64,000 nt of DNA, from positions 9,997,740-10,061,739 of the forward strand of contig CM018038.1 in assembly GCA_008638375.1 (NCBI GenBank), read 5' to 3'. Shown one piece after another: positions 49,500 to 62,774 of the stretch. The notes beneath the pieces were generated by a model. The model did no database searches, was not told the DNA's origin, and saw only the letters and a list, made by a program, of their open reading frames with translations. Positions within the stretch are counted from its first letter, which is position 1, and every line of letters begins with the position of its first letter. Made by a program: the position numbers and the translations under genes. The stretch comes from Nyssa sinensis (taxonomy: Eukaryota; Streptophyta; Magnoliopsida; Cornales; Nyssaceae).

Positions 49500-50250
49500 A
49501 AGCCCCCAGCCAAACCTATGAAGTAGGGCCTACGAAAGTTTACACACGAGTTAGAAACACAAATCAATGATGAGGTTATCAAATTGTTGAACGCAGGGTT
49601 TATCCTTCCTATCCAACATCTGGAATGGCTAGCTAACACCGTCCCTATGATAAAGTGCAATGGGAAAATTTGCATATGTGTGGATTACCGATACTTGAAC
49701 AAAGCTTGCCTAAATGATGACTTCCTACTTCCCAACATGGACCTTTTGATTGACGCCACCTCGGGACATCAAATGTTCTCCTTAAGGGATGGGTTCAATG
49801 GGTATAACTAGATATGCATGACTGGGGAAGACGCTCAGAAGACGGCTTTTAGGACACCCTTCAAAAATTTCTACTACAAAGTATTGCCCTTCGGCCTAAA
49901 AAATGTCAGGGCAACTTATCATAGGGCAATGGAAACAATATTCCATGATATGATGCACAAGGAGGTAGAAGATTGTTAACGACTTGGTGGTCAAGTTTAA
50001 AGAGAGGGACTGTCACTTGCGGGACTTGGCCGTGGTCTTGGAAAGGTACATGAAATATAACCTCAAGATGAACCCATTGAAATGTGCATTCAAGGTTACG
50101 ATGAGGAGGTTCTTAGGATTCATAATCCATTTCCATGGCATTGATGTCGATCCTGTTAAGACCAAAGCCACAATGGACATGAATCTACCTAAGAATGTGA
50201 AGGAATTAAGAAGATTCATAAAAAAAAGTGTCATATCTTAAAAGGCTCAT
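49500..50250 (+). pseudogene. Ty3/gypsy reverse transcriptase remnant (element 2)
   Basis: Reads GLRKFTHELETQINDEV, EWLANTVPMIKCNGKICIC, VDYRYLNKACLNDDF, LPNMDLLIDATSGHQMF, a stop, then KTAFRTPFKNFYYKVLPFGL. The Y-x-D-D catalytic segment at about 49968-49990 is destroyed by a frame change and a stop. MNPLKCAFKVTMRRFLGFII follows. RNase H beyond 50290 is scarcely recognisable. Confidence 0.75.
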
Positions 50251-50569
50251 TCATGCGCTTGTAGAAATCACCCACTCTTTTGGAAGCTTACTTAAGAATA
50301 AGACACCATACTAGTGGACGAATGAGCATATTCACTGTAAGGGAGCCCCGCATGGCAGCCTACATGGCCATTGTTCAATGCTTGATAGGTTAGTTCGAGG
50401 AAATGAGCATAGAGCACACGCCCAAATCAAAAAACAGGTTTTCTAATGCCCTCGTAACTTAGGAAGCAAAGCTAGAGATATCGATAAAAACTACCCAGAT
50501 AGAGATTTTTCGTAACACAATGCCTTGCACCATCGTGTAAACATTCTCCGAAGAGGGCACACCTGACTT

Positions 50570-51706
50570 AAAGATGCCAATCATGGAACAAGTTGAAGGA
50601 AAGGAAGGTAGTCTTTCCCCCGAAGAATTGCATAAATTCTTTCTTTACCTTGGGATGATGTATTTTTGCAGCCCTAAAAAGGGCTCACGGCAAGGTGCAT
50701 GAATGAACAAGAAGGGAAAGATTGCCTCAATCAAATCCATAAGAAAGTGTGTTGTACATGGGGACATCAGCCTATATCGAAAGATACAGAGGGCAGACTA
50801 TTACTAGCCAAATATGGCAAGGTAGGCCATGACAACCCAAAGGAAATACAAAAAATGCAGAAGTTCCCAATGTTGGACAAGGGAAATTTTCTTGAAGAAA
50901 CGATGGATTGGAAAAGACCTTACTTAGAGTTTCTAACTCAAGGAGTGTTGCTTGTGCAATCCCAAGACGCGACACACATGAAAAGGCAAGCGATACACTT
51001 CTTTGTCCACGAGGGGAATCTACATAGGCAAGGCTTTAGGGGCAGACCTCTGAGATGCTTGCCGTAAACTGCAGTTCAAGAAGTTTTACATGGAGCCCAC
51101 ATCACTGAACACCAGGGCACAACAAAGCTCCACCAACTCATTCTTAATATGGGGTATTACTGGAATTTTTGACTCGACCCAGGTCTTTATAAAACTTATT
51201 GACCCAACTCAAACATGTTTCAACTTATTTTCAGGACCCATGTCATTTTTAAAAGCGTCTAAGTCTTAGACGCCATTAGAAATTTTTTTGGCCAAAGGCG
51301 TGTTAATCTTAAGACGCCTATCAAAGGCGTCTTAATCTTATACGTCTTTCAAAAGCGTCTAAGACTTATATTCAAAGGCATATCTTTTATATATTTAGGT
51401 TAATTAAAGGCGTATAAGATTGAAAGGCGTCTAAAATTAACACGCCTTTGGCAAAAATAATTTTCTAAAGGCGTCTAAGACTTAGACGCTTTTAAAAAAG
51501 ACATGAGTCCAGAAAATAAGTTGAAACATGCTTGGGTCGGGTCAACAGGTTATAAAAACACCTGGGTCGGGTCAAAAATTCGATATTGTTGGCCCACCAC
51601 GGCAAAGGACACCACCACCTATGTGAAGCACTACCACAAATGCCAAATCCACGAGCACCTTCTCTATGCTCCTGCAACGAAACTCTATAACCTTAAAACG
51701 TCGTGA
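50570..51706 (+). pseudogene. Ty3/gypsy RNase H/integrase 5' remnant (element 2), interrupted
   Basis: After decayed linker frames, the integrase zinc-binding region appears as HQLILNMGYYW up to 51163. It resumes at 51593 with PTTAKDTTTYVKHYHKCQI and ATKLYNL. The break is the foldback element at 51164-51583. No integrase catalytic core follows, so the element is truncated on its right side. Confidence 0.65.
51164..51583. mobile_element. Mutator-like foldback MITE
   Basis: About 420 bp in which each half is roughly the inverted copy of the other, with arms near 180 bp. The ends are AATTTTTGACTCGACCCAGG and the complement of a TTTTTGACCCGACCCAGG version. Internal AAGGCGTCTAAG/CTTAGACGCC motifs repeat several times. 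The flanks TATTACTGG (51155-51163) and TATTGTTGG (51584-51592) form a 9-bp target duplication with two transitions. Long arms plus a 9-bp duplication indicate a MULE-type element. Confidence 0.75.
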
Positions 51707-52004
51707 CCATTCCACACTTGAGGGGACAATGACTCTCAAACATTTAAAAATTTAATTTTTTACCACAATTTTTATAGATTTTTTAATAAAGTTAATTAGG
51801 AGTTGTCATGATTTTTTTTAATTATATTTTCATAAGAAATCCTCCTAAATTTTATTTTTACCCCTCACATATTATATCTTATGTGCGTAAAAGAGGGGGT
51901 TGACAGAATTGTGAATGCCTCCTTTTGAACAGTGACCAAATTATTAAACAATTTAAAAATATATATATAACAATACAAACAATACTAGGATGGCCAACTT
52001 TTCC

Positions 52005-52156
52005 TGCTTTATCTAGAATCTTTCCATTCAACCAATCAGACCAACCTTACTACTAGCCTAATAAATCAAGGAGGTATCCATGCTTTATCTAGAATCTTTC
52101 CACTCAACCAATCAGACCAACCTTACTACCAGCCTAATAAATCAAGGAGGTATCCA
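52005..52156 (+). repeat. 76-bp tandem duplication
   Basis: Copies 52005-52080 and 52081-52156 start TGCTTTATCTAGAATCTTTC and differ at only about two positions. They lie between the gypsy remnant and the phosphatase gene's 3' side. Confidence 0.9.
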
Positions 52157-52201
52157 GTTGACTTCTCAACTTATATGTTATAGGCTCAACTCTTCTTGTT
52201 G

Positions 52202-52204
<3 letters not shown>

Positions 52205-52240
<36 letters not shown>
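52205..52240 (+). repeat. (AC)n microsatellite
   Basis: About 18 AC/CA units. The minus-strand frame that reads poly-Cys-Val across it is an artefact. Confidence 0.85.
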
Positions 52241-53161
52241 CCAGTGTCTGAAACTGAATCAGATATTCAGTATCCTGCCTAAAAAGGTTCATTTTAGCTA
52301 ATATCATTCTTATTCTTAATAATGAACAAAACCAATGAAAACCTTTGTTTATAAGAAACAAGAATATGCTACGACTAGATGCAAGCAAGCAACACATATA
52401 ATATTATCTCTTCAAAGGGCTTAGATTCACCTATATAACCCCTCCTGGGAAAACTATTATGTAACACTACACAGTACATAGGGATGAAGTTTCTGTCAGT
52501 GCTTTATATGATGGCTAAAGAAACATTAGAAAAGAAATGGAAACCTTTCGATAATTCAGGAATCAGCTGTTGTAATATACTTCCTCTACAAATCTGCAAT
52601 CAAGCAGACTGAGATTTTTTATTCAATCTCATATTACAAAAGTATTTCGTAAGGTAAAACTCATGCGTCAAGTAGTGAACAATGAATCGCAACTTAAACC
52701 ATAGTTAAAGAGGCTATATAAATTTTAATTATAAAACAGCCACTAAATTTCATTCTACAGCAAAACATATTCCAAATACAAATGGAAATGATAAAATAGA
52801 ATTTGAATTTCAGGACAATAGAAACCACCCACAACAATTTAACTTTACAACATGTAACTTTCCTTGCATTTAGTGAGACTCGCCGAAAGGAGGAAAAAAG
52901 AGATGATATATTATTACATATCATATATTGATAATTTGATGTACATAGACTGGACTAGATACCTTAAAAACTTTTCTATGGAAAGCTACAAGTGAAAAAC
53001 ATTCATAGCTAAGACATTTACGCACTAATCGCAATATACAACCTTCATCATTGAACAACCAAATCAACAGAATAAATGGAAGGTATAGCAGAAATATCAG
53101 GTGTTCCACAAGTCATGGGAGTCCTCGCAACCTTTTCAAGTTTTTCACAAGTTAACCTTTC

Positions 53162-56100
53162 TTAATGCTCCCGATTACAGGTATCCTGCAAACAGAAGTC
53201 AACGTTCAGAAAAAGATCTTGAAACCTAGACTGAAAGAAACCTATTAAGGTTTAAATTAAAAGTGCAAGCACGTAGATCCTCAAAACGACCACAATATGA
53301 GATTGACCTCACTATAATTGGTGAGAATGGCAGAAACAAAAACAGATCCAATACGATGACCCTAAATCATTCCTAAACATTTAATTGGTCCCCTCAAAAA
53401 AGAAAAAGAACCCAAGTTGAGGCAGGAATATATGAGTTATCCCTATAGATTTACGAAAATATTTATACATCCATATAGATATATTTTATAGGCTACAAGG
53501 GACTTGATCCCCTGTCTAATATTGAGAAACCAAACAAATACCATCATACCATGTGGCCTGCTAGACCAGTAGTGCAGCAATGTAGTTATTTAACCTTTAA
53601 AATTCATAACCAAACCTTCTTCAATATCACATCATATGTGGCCCAAACAGCTGCCAATGTCCCATCAGTATGAAATTAGGAGGCAGCACATGATACAACA
53701 ATGGCTAATGGGTCTTGCATTGGTTTCTTAAGTGGTGCAAAAGTGACAACTTCTACAGAGTGAAAATGAAATCCTATATCCAACCCCAACTGGGTGAGAC
53801 ACTACAAAACCTATGCAGGCATTGAAACCTTAGAGATTCTGAAACCTATCGTATCCTTTTCAGCAATCCCAATTAACAAGGTCCAACACTGGGCAGTTAA
53901 TTTATCTTAGAAATAAAATTTACATGTCCTGTACTTTATTTTCCAACAATTAGATTTTTTACTCATCTTCTTCTGTTTAGTTCAACTTCTTAAAATGTGT
54001 AAGTATAACCAAAGATACATGATAAATACAGTATGATACAGAGTATGGAAAAATTGCAGAAATCAAAATCTTATTATGGTACAAAATTTGAGTCATTGAC
54101 AACTACTGTTAATAAAAAAAATCTCCAAAAGGAAAAAGCATAAAGGCAACACATCATATTCCATGCAACATCAAGCGTTAGCCCTTTGTTTTTTCCTTTT
54201 TCTTTTTTAGTTAAAACTAGTGTAATCTTACTCCCCCAAGATAGATGTTTTTTCTCTACTTTTTATTCTTGTTGATGTCAATCTTAGAGAAGATATCGAC
54301 TATTGACAGTCGGGGTGGCAAAAACAAACCCAACCAGTACAACATGCCCAGAAATAAATGGGTTTTGATAATCCAATTAAAAATGTGAGCTAAATATGGG
54401 TTACATTAAATAAATCCATTAATCTACAGGTTGAAAATGGGTAAAAAAGATGGGTTGAATTTGGCTTAAATAGGGGGTACCCATCGCATAGAAACCGCTC
54501 GCATCTCTTGGTATTCCATTTTCCAATTTACGATGCCCGTCTCCTTCCTTCTCTCGCGCAGAAATTCCCGCTTCCCTCTCTCGCACGGATGGCGTTGATG
54601 ATGGAGAAGCCACCATGCCTAGTGGAGGCAATAAAGAGGTCAAAAGAGTGGTCATGTGAAGACGGCAGAGATACCCAGGTGGGTGAGGCTCATGCAAAGC
54701 AATGTTTTAAAACCCAAACCGTTGGACGAACCAGAACAACGACCAGGTCATGGGTCAATGGTTCAACCGTTGGGTCAATCAGAATCAAATTGTGATGTCA
54801 TAATTATGCAATAAATATTTTTATTATTAATATATAAAATTATTTATAATATAAAAACTCTACAATAATATATAATAATTCTATATTGCAAGGAGAACAA
54901 AATTTGTAGATTTATAAGATAATTTTTACAAGAGAATTGAGAATATGTATGAAAGAAGTTTTAATGAAATTAATTCTAAAAATAATCTGAAAAAAAGTTA
55001 ATACAACATACAAATACGACCATACTACATCAACTCTAAAGCCTTTAAAACAGTTAATACAAAATACAAATACTCCATGTTCCCACATTGAATGGGAGAC
55101 ACAAGATCAGTGTTTGTCTCTTTATAAAATGCCTTAGCCATCCCACATCGGATAGCAAGCTAAAGCTGCAACAACTCTAAAGCCTTTAAATATAGCTTTC
55201 AATTCAGCCTTGAAGCAGCTCATTGAAAGTCTTTCAATTCAAATAAATTAAATGGTTAAAGGCATTCAATTGGAGAAGTTGAAAAGTTATTTACTTGTTC
55301 ACATGCTCGGTGAATAATTTCTCACTGAATAAGATTGTTTTGCAAGAACTAATGAACTGGGCCTATTCGTTGAACCGTTAACGGGTTATTAAACCCGCCG
55401 GTTGGACCGCCGGTTTAGGTGGTTTTTGTTAAATTGAATGGTTTTTATTCTCAAGCAGTTTTGGAGGTTCATCCAGACTGGATTAGGGACCGGTTCCCGG
55501 TTTTCCGGTCTGACCGGCCGGTCCAGTCCGGTCCAGTCCAGTTTTTAAAACATTGATGTAGAGAGCTTTGACCATGGGGGCCTCACGCCCCACTCTGTAC
55601 ACAAAGACTCAGTCGTTACAAGCAGTGCAGGAGATTTCCTCCACCATGACGTCTAGTGCCGACGGTTTAGAGCTCGGACTGGAAAAGATGGAGCTTATTT
55701 GGGAGGCCAAAGCTGAAATCTGAGTGTTGGGTTCAGTCATCAATATCATGACAACAGACTGAAATTCCCTCTTGATTTTTCGTTTTTTGTTAATTGGGAT
55801 TTGGTTGTTTACTTTGCTAGTCCCCAATCTTCTTGGTTTGCAGTTTCTGGCTAAATAACCTTGCGAGAGAAGATTTGTACCCATAAGAGGTTGTAATTAG
55901 TGGAAGTAGAGACATGAACGGCCAGGTTCATGTCCAGGATTACAATGGTAGGCTTGTGGACGAGTACATGGATCGGCCTCCGATTACGCATTCGAGAGAT
56001 GAAAATCTTAGAGATGAGTTATGAACTGCCTTTGTATTGGATGGAGTGGGAGAAGCGATCTTATGCACATTATGGAAAAGATGCCTATGAAGCAATGAGG

Positions 56101-58386
56101 TTGTCGCAATCTATCTTGATGAATACAAGGCCAAGTTTGCCTTTAGAGATGGTGTGATTTGGTGTTGCATGAAGTGTGCCCAATTCAACTCTTTGGTCAT
56201 GTTGTATGCCACGGAGATAGCTAAAGGAGTCCTATCCGGTTTTCATCTAACTTAATTCATGATAGGCTATTGTGTTGATGATTTAATTGGGTTAATTGCA
56301 TAAAATAAAGTCTTATTTGTATAATTTTACTGCCATATGCTTCAAGGCAAAATTTTGTAGGTCATATATTGTTATGTTGTTGTGTCTGGGTGAATAATGG
56401 CTAAGATTCTTAATCTTTTTTTATTCTTATTTATCATTATTATTTTTGAAGAATAAGTGAACTAGAAGTTGTTGGCAGTAAAAAAATAAAATAAAGAGGG
56501 AAAAAAGCGAAGGTCAAATTTGGTTTGACCCAACCCATATTTGCACATTTTTTACCCGTTTAAGTACGGGTTAAATTTGGGCTCAACCCTGCTTAATTTT
56601 TTAAGTTCCTCTAAGAACATCTAGCCTAGAGAGTAGTCATGAGAGAGACTTTCAAAGCCTTATCATAAGTAGATCCAACCACTCAATAACATTAAACTTA
56701 TTGATTTTTAAGTTACCATAATAATTATTCCACAACCCTTCCTCCTGGGCACCCAACACGCACATGTTCAAGAAAAGAAGACTTCATTAACAGTCCGCCA
56801 TAAAGAGGCCTCAGAAAACCTTAACTGAACGGGAATCTACAAAATCTGCCACCTGTATGGAAGAACACCAAAAAAGGCTAGTTTACCCCCTAAAAACCTA
56901 ACTAGAATTGATTAATTTCTTTCCCACCCTTGCTTGGTTTCCATAGAGCATGCGTAATGCAGATACAGTATGCAAGGTGGTACTAATTGGGTTTACTAGG
57001 GACATGCTTTTTTACTTTAATAATGACGTTGATCCATTTGGGGGCATTTTCATAATTCTAAAAGAAAGAACAGTTTGGTGTCTACATTCCTTTGGTTATA
57101 GGATTAAACTTTTATAATAAATTAGTTCCTATATATTATTTAGAAAGTCCTATATGCTGCAAATATTTTACTCTTAGAAGTAGATATTAATCTAGAATTT
57201 ACATTTCCAATAGTGCTATTTTGAATTCAATTAAGAGAGTTTTCTTGGATTGCAAACCAGACATTAAGTTTGAAAACTCTCTTTTTTTTTCCTTCGCGAA
57301 ATTTGAGTTCTATTGGGCTACTGTATTGGTTAGTCTTGTTTTGAGAAAGATTTATTTTACTAGGAAGCTTTCTAGAGTCTATAAATAAGGTTTACCAAAG
57401 CAAAACAGACATAGAATGAAGTGAGATGCATTTGAAGAGTTTAATAAATGACAATTGGTGATTGTCTATCCTCTCCCCTGCAGTTTTTGTATTCTAATTA
57501 TTCTTCTCTTTCTAATACTACTTATTACTGTAAAGAAAAATGATGAGTTACTGTCAAGATTTTTATAGGAAGCTCTATTCTAGAATCATAACAACTAATA
57601 CTCATCAAACTTCATCTTCAATTCTATCTACTAACCACTATGCTTCCATTTGTCCTCAGACAAACACTTAAAGCATAAACAATTCCAAGCCACCAAAGCA
57701 GTGATTGTGAAGAACACATTTCTAAATTAATGTTCTAAAATTCCAAGCATAATATTATATCCATTTGGTATCAGAACTAAGTAAACTGTTTTTTGCACTC
57801 GTCCTACATTAATGCTAAATAGGTATATGTCTGAACGGAGATTTGATTATCAAAACAAATGCTTATTGTATTTGCAATTTAAGTATACATGCAGAAACTC
57901 ACCTCTCCCAATCTTAAGCGGCTCTTTATAACATCAATTCCCACATCTGCTACAACTTCCTCGCTTTCAATTTCTGCATCAGTGAATGTGAGGGCTTTTT
58001 GTAGTTTCCTAGGACAGAACACCTCAACCTCTACCATATATGAGGCAGTCACAGGTCGATGATCAGAAAGCCTAAGCTCAGTCCTCCTATAACTCAATAG
58101 CCTCGTCCCCTTCCCAAATGAAAGAATGCGGTCACACCTGAAAAAAAAAAAAAGAGCAACTGATCGTCAAAATAATAAGAGAAATAAACTTAATGATCAC
58201 CATAGACACAATAAGAAGGTCATAACAATTAGGATAAATTAAATCTGAATTTGCCTAGTCCTGATTTTCTATATTTTTTTGTTTAGTGTTGGCCAACAAG
58301 TTAACATTTTCCATTTGTAGATCTTTAAGCCCCTCAAAGTTTCTATAAGTTTACTGATAAAAAATAAATTCTATAAGTTTATCCCC

Positions 58387-58427
<41 letters not shown>

Positions 58428-61400
58428 GACGTGTGCATGTGTGCAAGGACGAGGCCAGGATTTTACTCTTTTTTTTTTTTGGGGGGGGGGGGGGGGGCAA
58501 AAAAATAAATGTTCGATCATAACTTTTAAAATTAAAAGGAAGTATAAGATTTAATCTTGATTGATGATATTTTTGATAAGTAACTAAATTTAGTGATATA
58601 AAGGAATTCACACATTAGACAAGAAGTCCAATCAAAAAAAGAAACACCTCAAAGTTGTAGGCTATACAAAAATATTCAAGAAGTCAATAAAAGTTTTATT
58701 AAGAGGTTAAATTGAAATTAAAATAAGGGTAAAGTGTTAAAAAATTTAGACTAGAGGGGGGGCAAAAACATAAATTAAAAAGTTATACTGAAAAAAAAAT
58801 TTCAAAACATATAAAAAAACTCCAAATTAAAAAATATATTTGGGGGGGCAGGCGGGAGGCAATTGGCCCACCCAGACCCCATGTAGCCTCGTCCCTGTGT
58901 GTTTGTGTATATATTACATTTATATAGATCATATGAAGCAAGATCCTCTTACACCTAATGTAATAACCTATTTTCAGACCTCTTAATAACTTTTTGCAGA
59001 ATACATATTTTGTCAATCAAACCAATAAATTAAATACTTTTACTATTCTTGTCTTGCACACCAGATATCAACTTAATAGGATGTTGATAAGTGTTCTATC
59101 CATGAACTTACATTTCTTTAATTCAGAGTGTGATGTTGATGAAGAAACTTTGAGGATTCAATTAATTTGATTTTTGGCACGCATGACAAGAACGGGAAAA
59201 CATTCAATTCAATTATTAAGGTGAAAAAATTAGAATCCTACAAAAAGTTATTCAGTGATGTAAAAATAATTATTATCGTGTAAATAGATCTTGTCCTAGA
59301 TAATATGCACACACATTCTAATTCTATATATAGAAAGTGCATGAGTGCATATCTATATATAGAAAGAGAGACAGAAATAAAATACATTGTGTAAAAGTTT
59401 TTATTCTTACACCCTTCAATAACTTCTTGTACATCCATATTGAATATCATGCATGCCATATATCACATTGATCAAATACCAGTGGCCATAAAATCCATGA
59501 ACTTCCAGTCCTTTTTTTTCTATCTTCTTTTTTTGGCAGGGGGGAGAGGGGGTCATTAACTTAAGTCCTTATTATAATAAAACTCTGAGACTTGGAAAGC
59601 TACAAGATTGGGACAGATCTTAATTTCAAATCAACTCGAAATTTGGAAAGCACGACAGGTCCCATGAAAAAACTATTGAGCAGTATAAGGATAAAAAGAT
59701 GCACACCAAGTGCAATCAATCTTAATGCACTGATATACATATAAATAAATGTGTATGTAAATATCCAAGTCTTGTATATTAACGATACAGTGTGATAGGG
59801 TGGCTCATGCTCATCCTCCCACCCATGCAAGGTGTGATTATTGAACCATCAACAGTAATGACTGCTAAGTTTTCTTCTTCTTTTTTTTGGCATAAATCTC
59901 ACTGTTGGTCATGATGTTGTAATGATTTATGAATAAAGATGTCCTCAAAAAAATGGTCAATCCTTTGCTCTTAGGAACATATAGGATTCCTTGAATTTAA
60001 CCAAGCAATATATAGTACCCATGGAAAAAGCCATCGTCTTTACAATAATGAATGAGACTCAGTCCCCACATCATTCCCACATTGCTTACATAATTTATTT
60101 TTTACAAAGACAATGTTTGTTCAATTAATGGAGAAAACTGAACACATTGAATTGTTGGCGTGCATGGCAGTACTAGCATATATAAACAAAGACAGGCAAT
60201 GTCCCAGTGGAAAAAGGACACTGAATATAACATCAAACACCACAGGACTAGAACTTGAAGCCCTATACACGATGTAATACTCTTTAAAATTGTTGACTAA
60301 GTTCATGCCATCAAATTGGACAAGGAGATACACATATCATAATAGTTTGTATCAACTGGAAACAAAAGAAAAACTCAACAGATGCTAGCAGAGGAGAAAG
60401 GAAATTGAGCAAAAATGATACAAAGAAAACAAACAAGTCCAACCTAATATCACCTGGAACACCACTATGGTATGCAGAATGGGAAAGGAAACGGGAAAGC
60501 AATACACTACATACTCTATACGTGATACGATGGGGGGTAAACTTTACATAGGTAAATATGATGGCGTAAGTCTAATTGTAAGTGTTCAGTTCTCTTCACT
60601 CAAACGTGAGTAATGAGAATTAATATCATTGAAGTGTACAAGTTATCTATAGTTATGAAAATTTATTATTATGAAATGAAGCACGTCAAAGCACTGAACT
60701 AAGTATACTTGTTTATGTTAATCTCTTGGTTTGCATTGGTCTTTTCTTGTTATATTCCTCTTAAAAGGAAAATTAAGGAAAGAACTAAAAAGAAATTTCT
60801 CAGGTTGCAAAATTTAGTATTGTAAAACGTAAGTGTTCCTTATTTGAAGTGCACATGCCAAACGGGGATCGCTAGGATTTAGCATTTTTTTGGTAACTAT
60901 AGTCCAACCAAATGAAGAAATTTGTCAAACAAAACAACAACAGAAATACAATAATTACCATGGAGACAAACAAGCACATTTAATAAGATGTGTTCATAAG
61001 AGAGAAGGAAACAAAAAAAGCAACATGCAAATACTACTGCAAAAGAATACAGACATATAGCTCAAGAAAATAAAGAAAAAAGACCAGAAAACAAAACTGT
61101 GAGAGAGTGGACATAATTTTCTGCAGAGGAATCATTCAAACAGAAAGCAAAAACCAGACAAAGCACAAACAAAGAATGCATTTACAAGAGATGAAGCAAC
61201 CATATAAATTTGACAAGCAGATTTGGAATCAAACCCATGGATAATAAAAAGCTTGTAGATGCATACCATGCTGGAGTACGCCTCCCAGCCTTTGGATCCT
61301 CTCCATAGTACTTCTCTGAATTTAACTCATACTTGTAAGTTGGTGGGAATTTTAAAATACCTTCAGACCATCCATCAAATGCATGCCCTTTTTTTAGCTC

Positions 61401-62714
61401 CCATATAAGCTGCCAGAATGGGAAGATTTCAATGTATTCACTCCAAATACCATTTTAAGTCAAAAAAGCAAATGTAAGACAAAAGTTGGCAACAAATCGA
61501 TATGCATATACAACTATGAATAATGACAGATGAAGATGTGTACACTAACTTACGAATCAAGATCATCAATGCTATTGAAAAATACACTCAACTGTTAGCT
61601 TCATTTTCCAACTCTACATCTTACAAATATGAATATTCCTAAAAGTAGATTATGTGTTTACAGCCCCTTTTTGTTCCCAATGTAATATAATTTATTTCCT
61701 CTTTCCTTTAAATATAGAGAAGAATCGAGTGCAATGCAAACAGCCTACAAATTGAAAATACAGTAATATATCTACATCATGCCTTTTTACACACATCAAT
61801 AAATTGTCAAACATACGCATAGAAAGGCCCAATCACCAAGGCATTGGCTAGACGCCTAGCTCCTCAGGTTTCCCATATGCCAAATCTAGAAGTTTCCAAC
61901 AACAATATAATACAGTCCCAAATCCCGAAAAGTTAACCTTACCAATACCAAGAGACTATAATATACAAGCTTACTGTGATATCAATATTCCAGAAGTATT
62001 ATGATCAATAATACACAATGGAAGCTAATCACCTCATGTAGTGTGATAGACTGCACTATAAAAGAAAAATATAGTACAATTAAGGCCATTTCAGTTTCAA
62101 TTGTATTATCTTCCAAAAAAATAATTACAGAGAAGGATCAAATATAAATAGTGGGGGTTCAATATATTGATTGAAAATTAAAACTGGGAGAGTTTCAGTC
62201 CCCTCAAAAATAGACTAACAAAAATATATCAAATTCATAGATTATGATCAAAATATACTAAATTTTTTATACTTCACACAATCTCATTATGGAAAAAAAT
62301 TGACATGGACTCAACACTTCAAAAGTGGTACAATTAAGGACATACTACCTTAGTAAATAATAGTACTGTAATGGTAATAACTACAGGGATTAAAACTAAA
62401 AAATCCATCCCGCATCTGCTACAAGAAGTAACGTGTGTCATTGTCATAAAGATAGGAGATTAAAATTATTCAATTGAGACATACTATGCGGAATTATCAA
62501 GTATCTGGTTGACTATTTTTTTTTTTTAACATGAGCGAGTTAGAAGTCCTGTTGAGGTATCTGCTACCTAATTAGAACAATCAAACATATATTTACCTAT
62601 AAAAACACAGATAAATTTAACATAACTAGTCATCAATGAAGTTCATCCATAGTAGATTCATTGCTTTTGACTCAAACCCGGAACCAACTCACGTTGACAC
62701 ATCTACTCACAGGG

Positions 62715-62774
<60 letters not shown>

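Noticed and set aside
54508..54795. 95-codon plus-strand frame
   Set aside because: It crosses the border of the hAT-like element at 54700 and half of it is transposon end sequence, so it is not a native gene.
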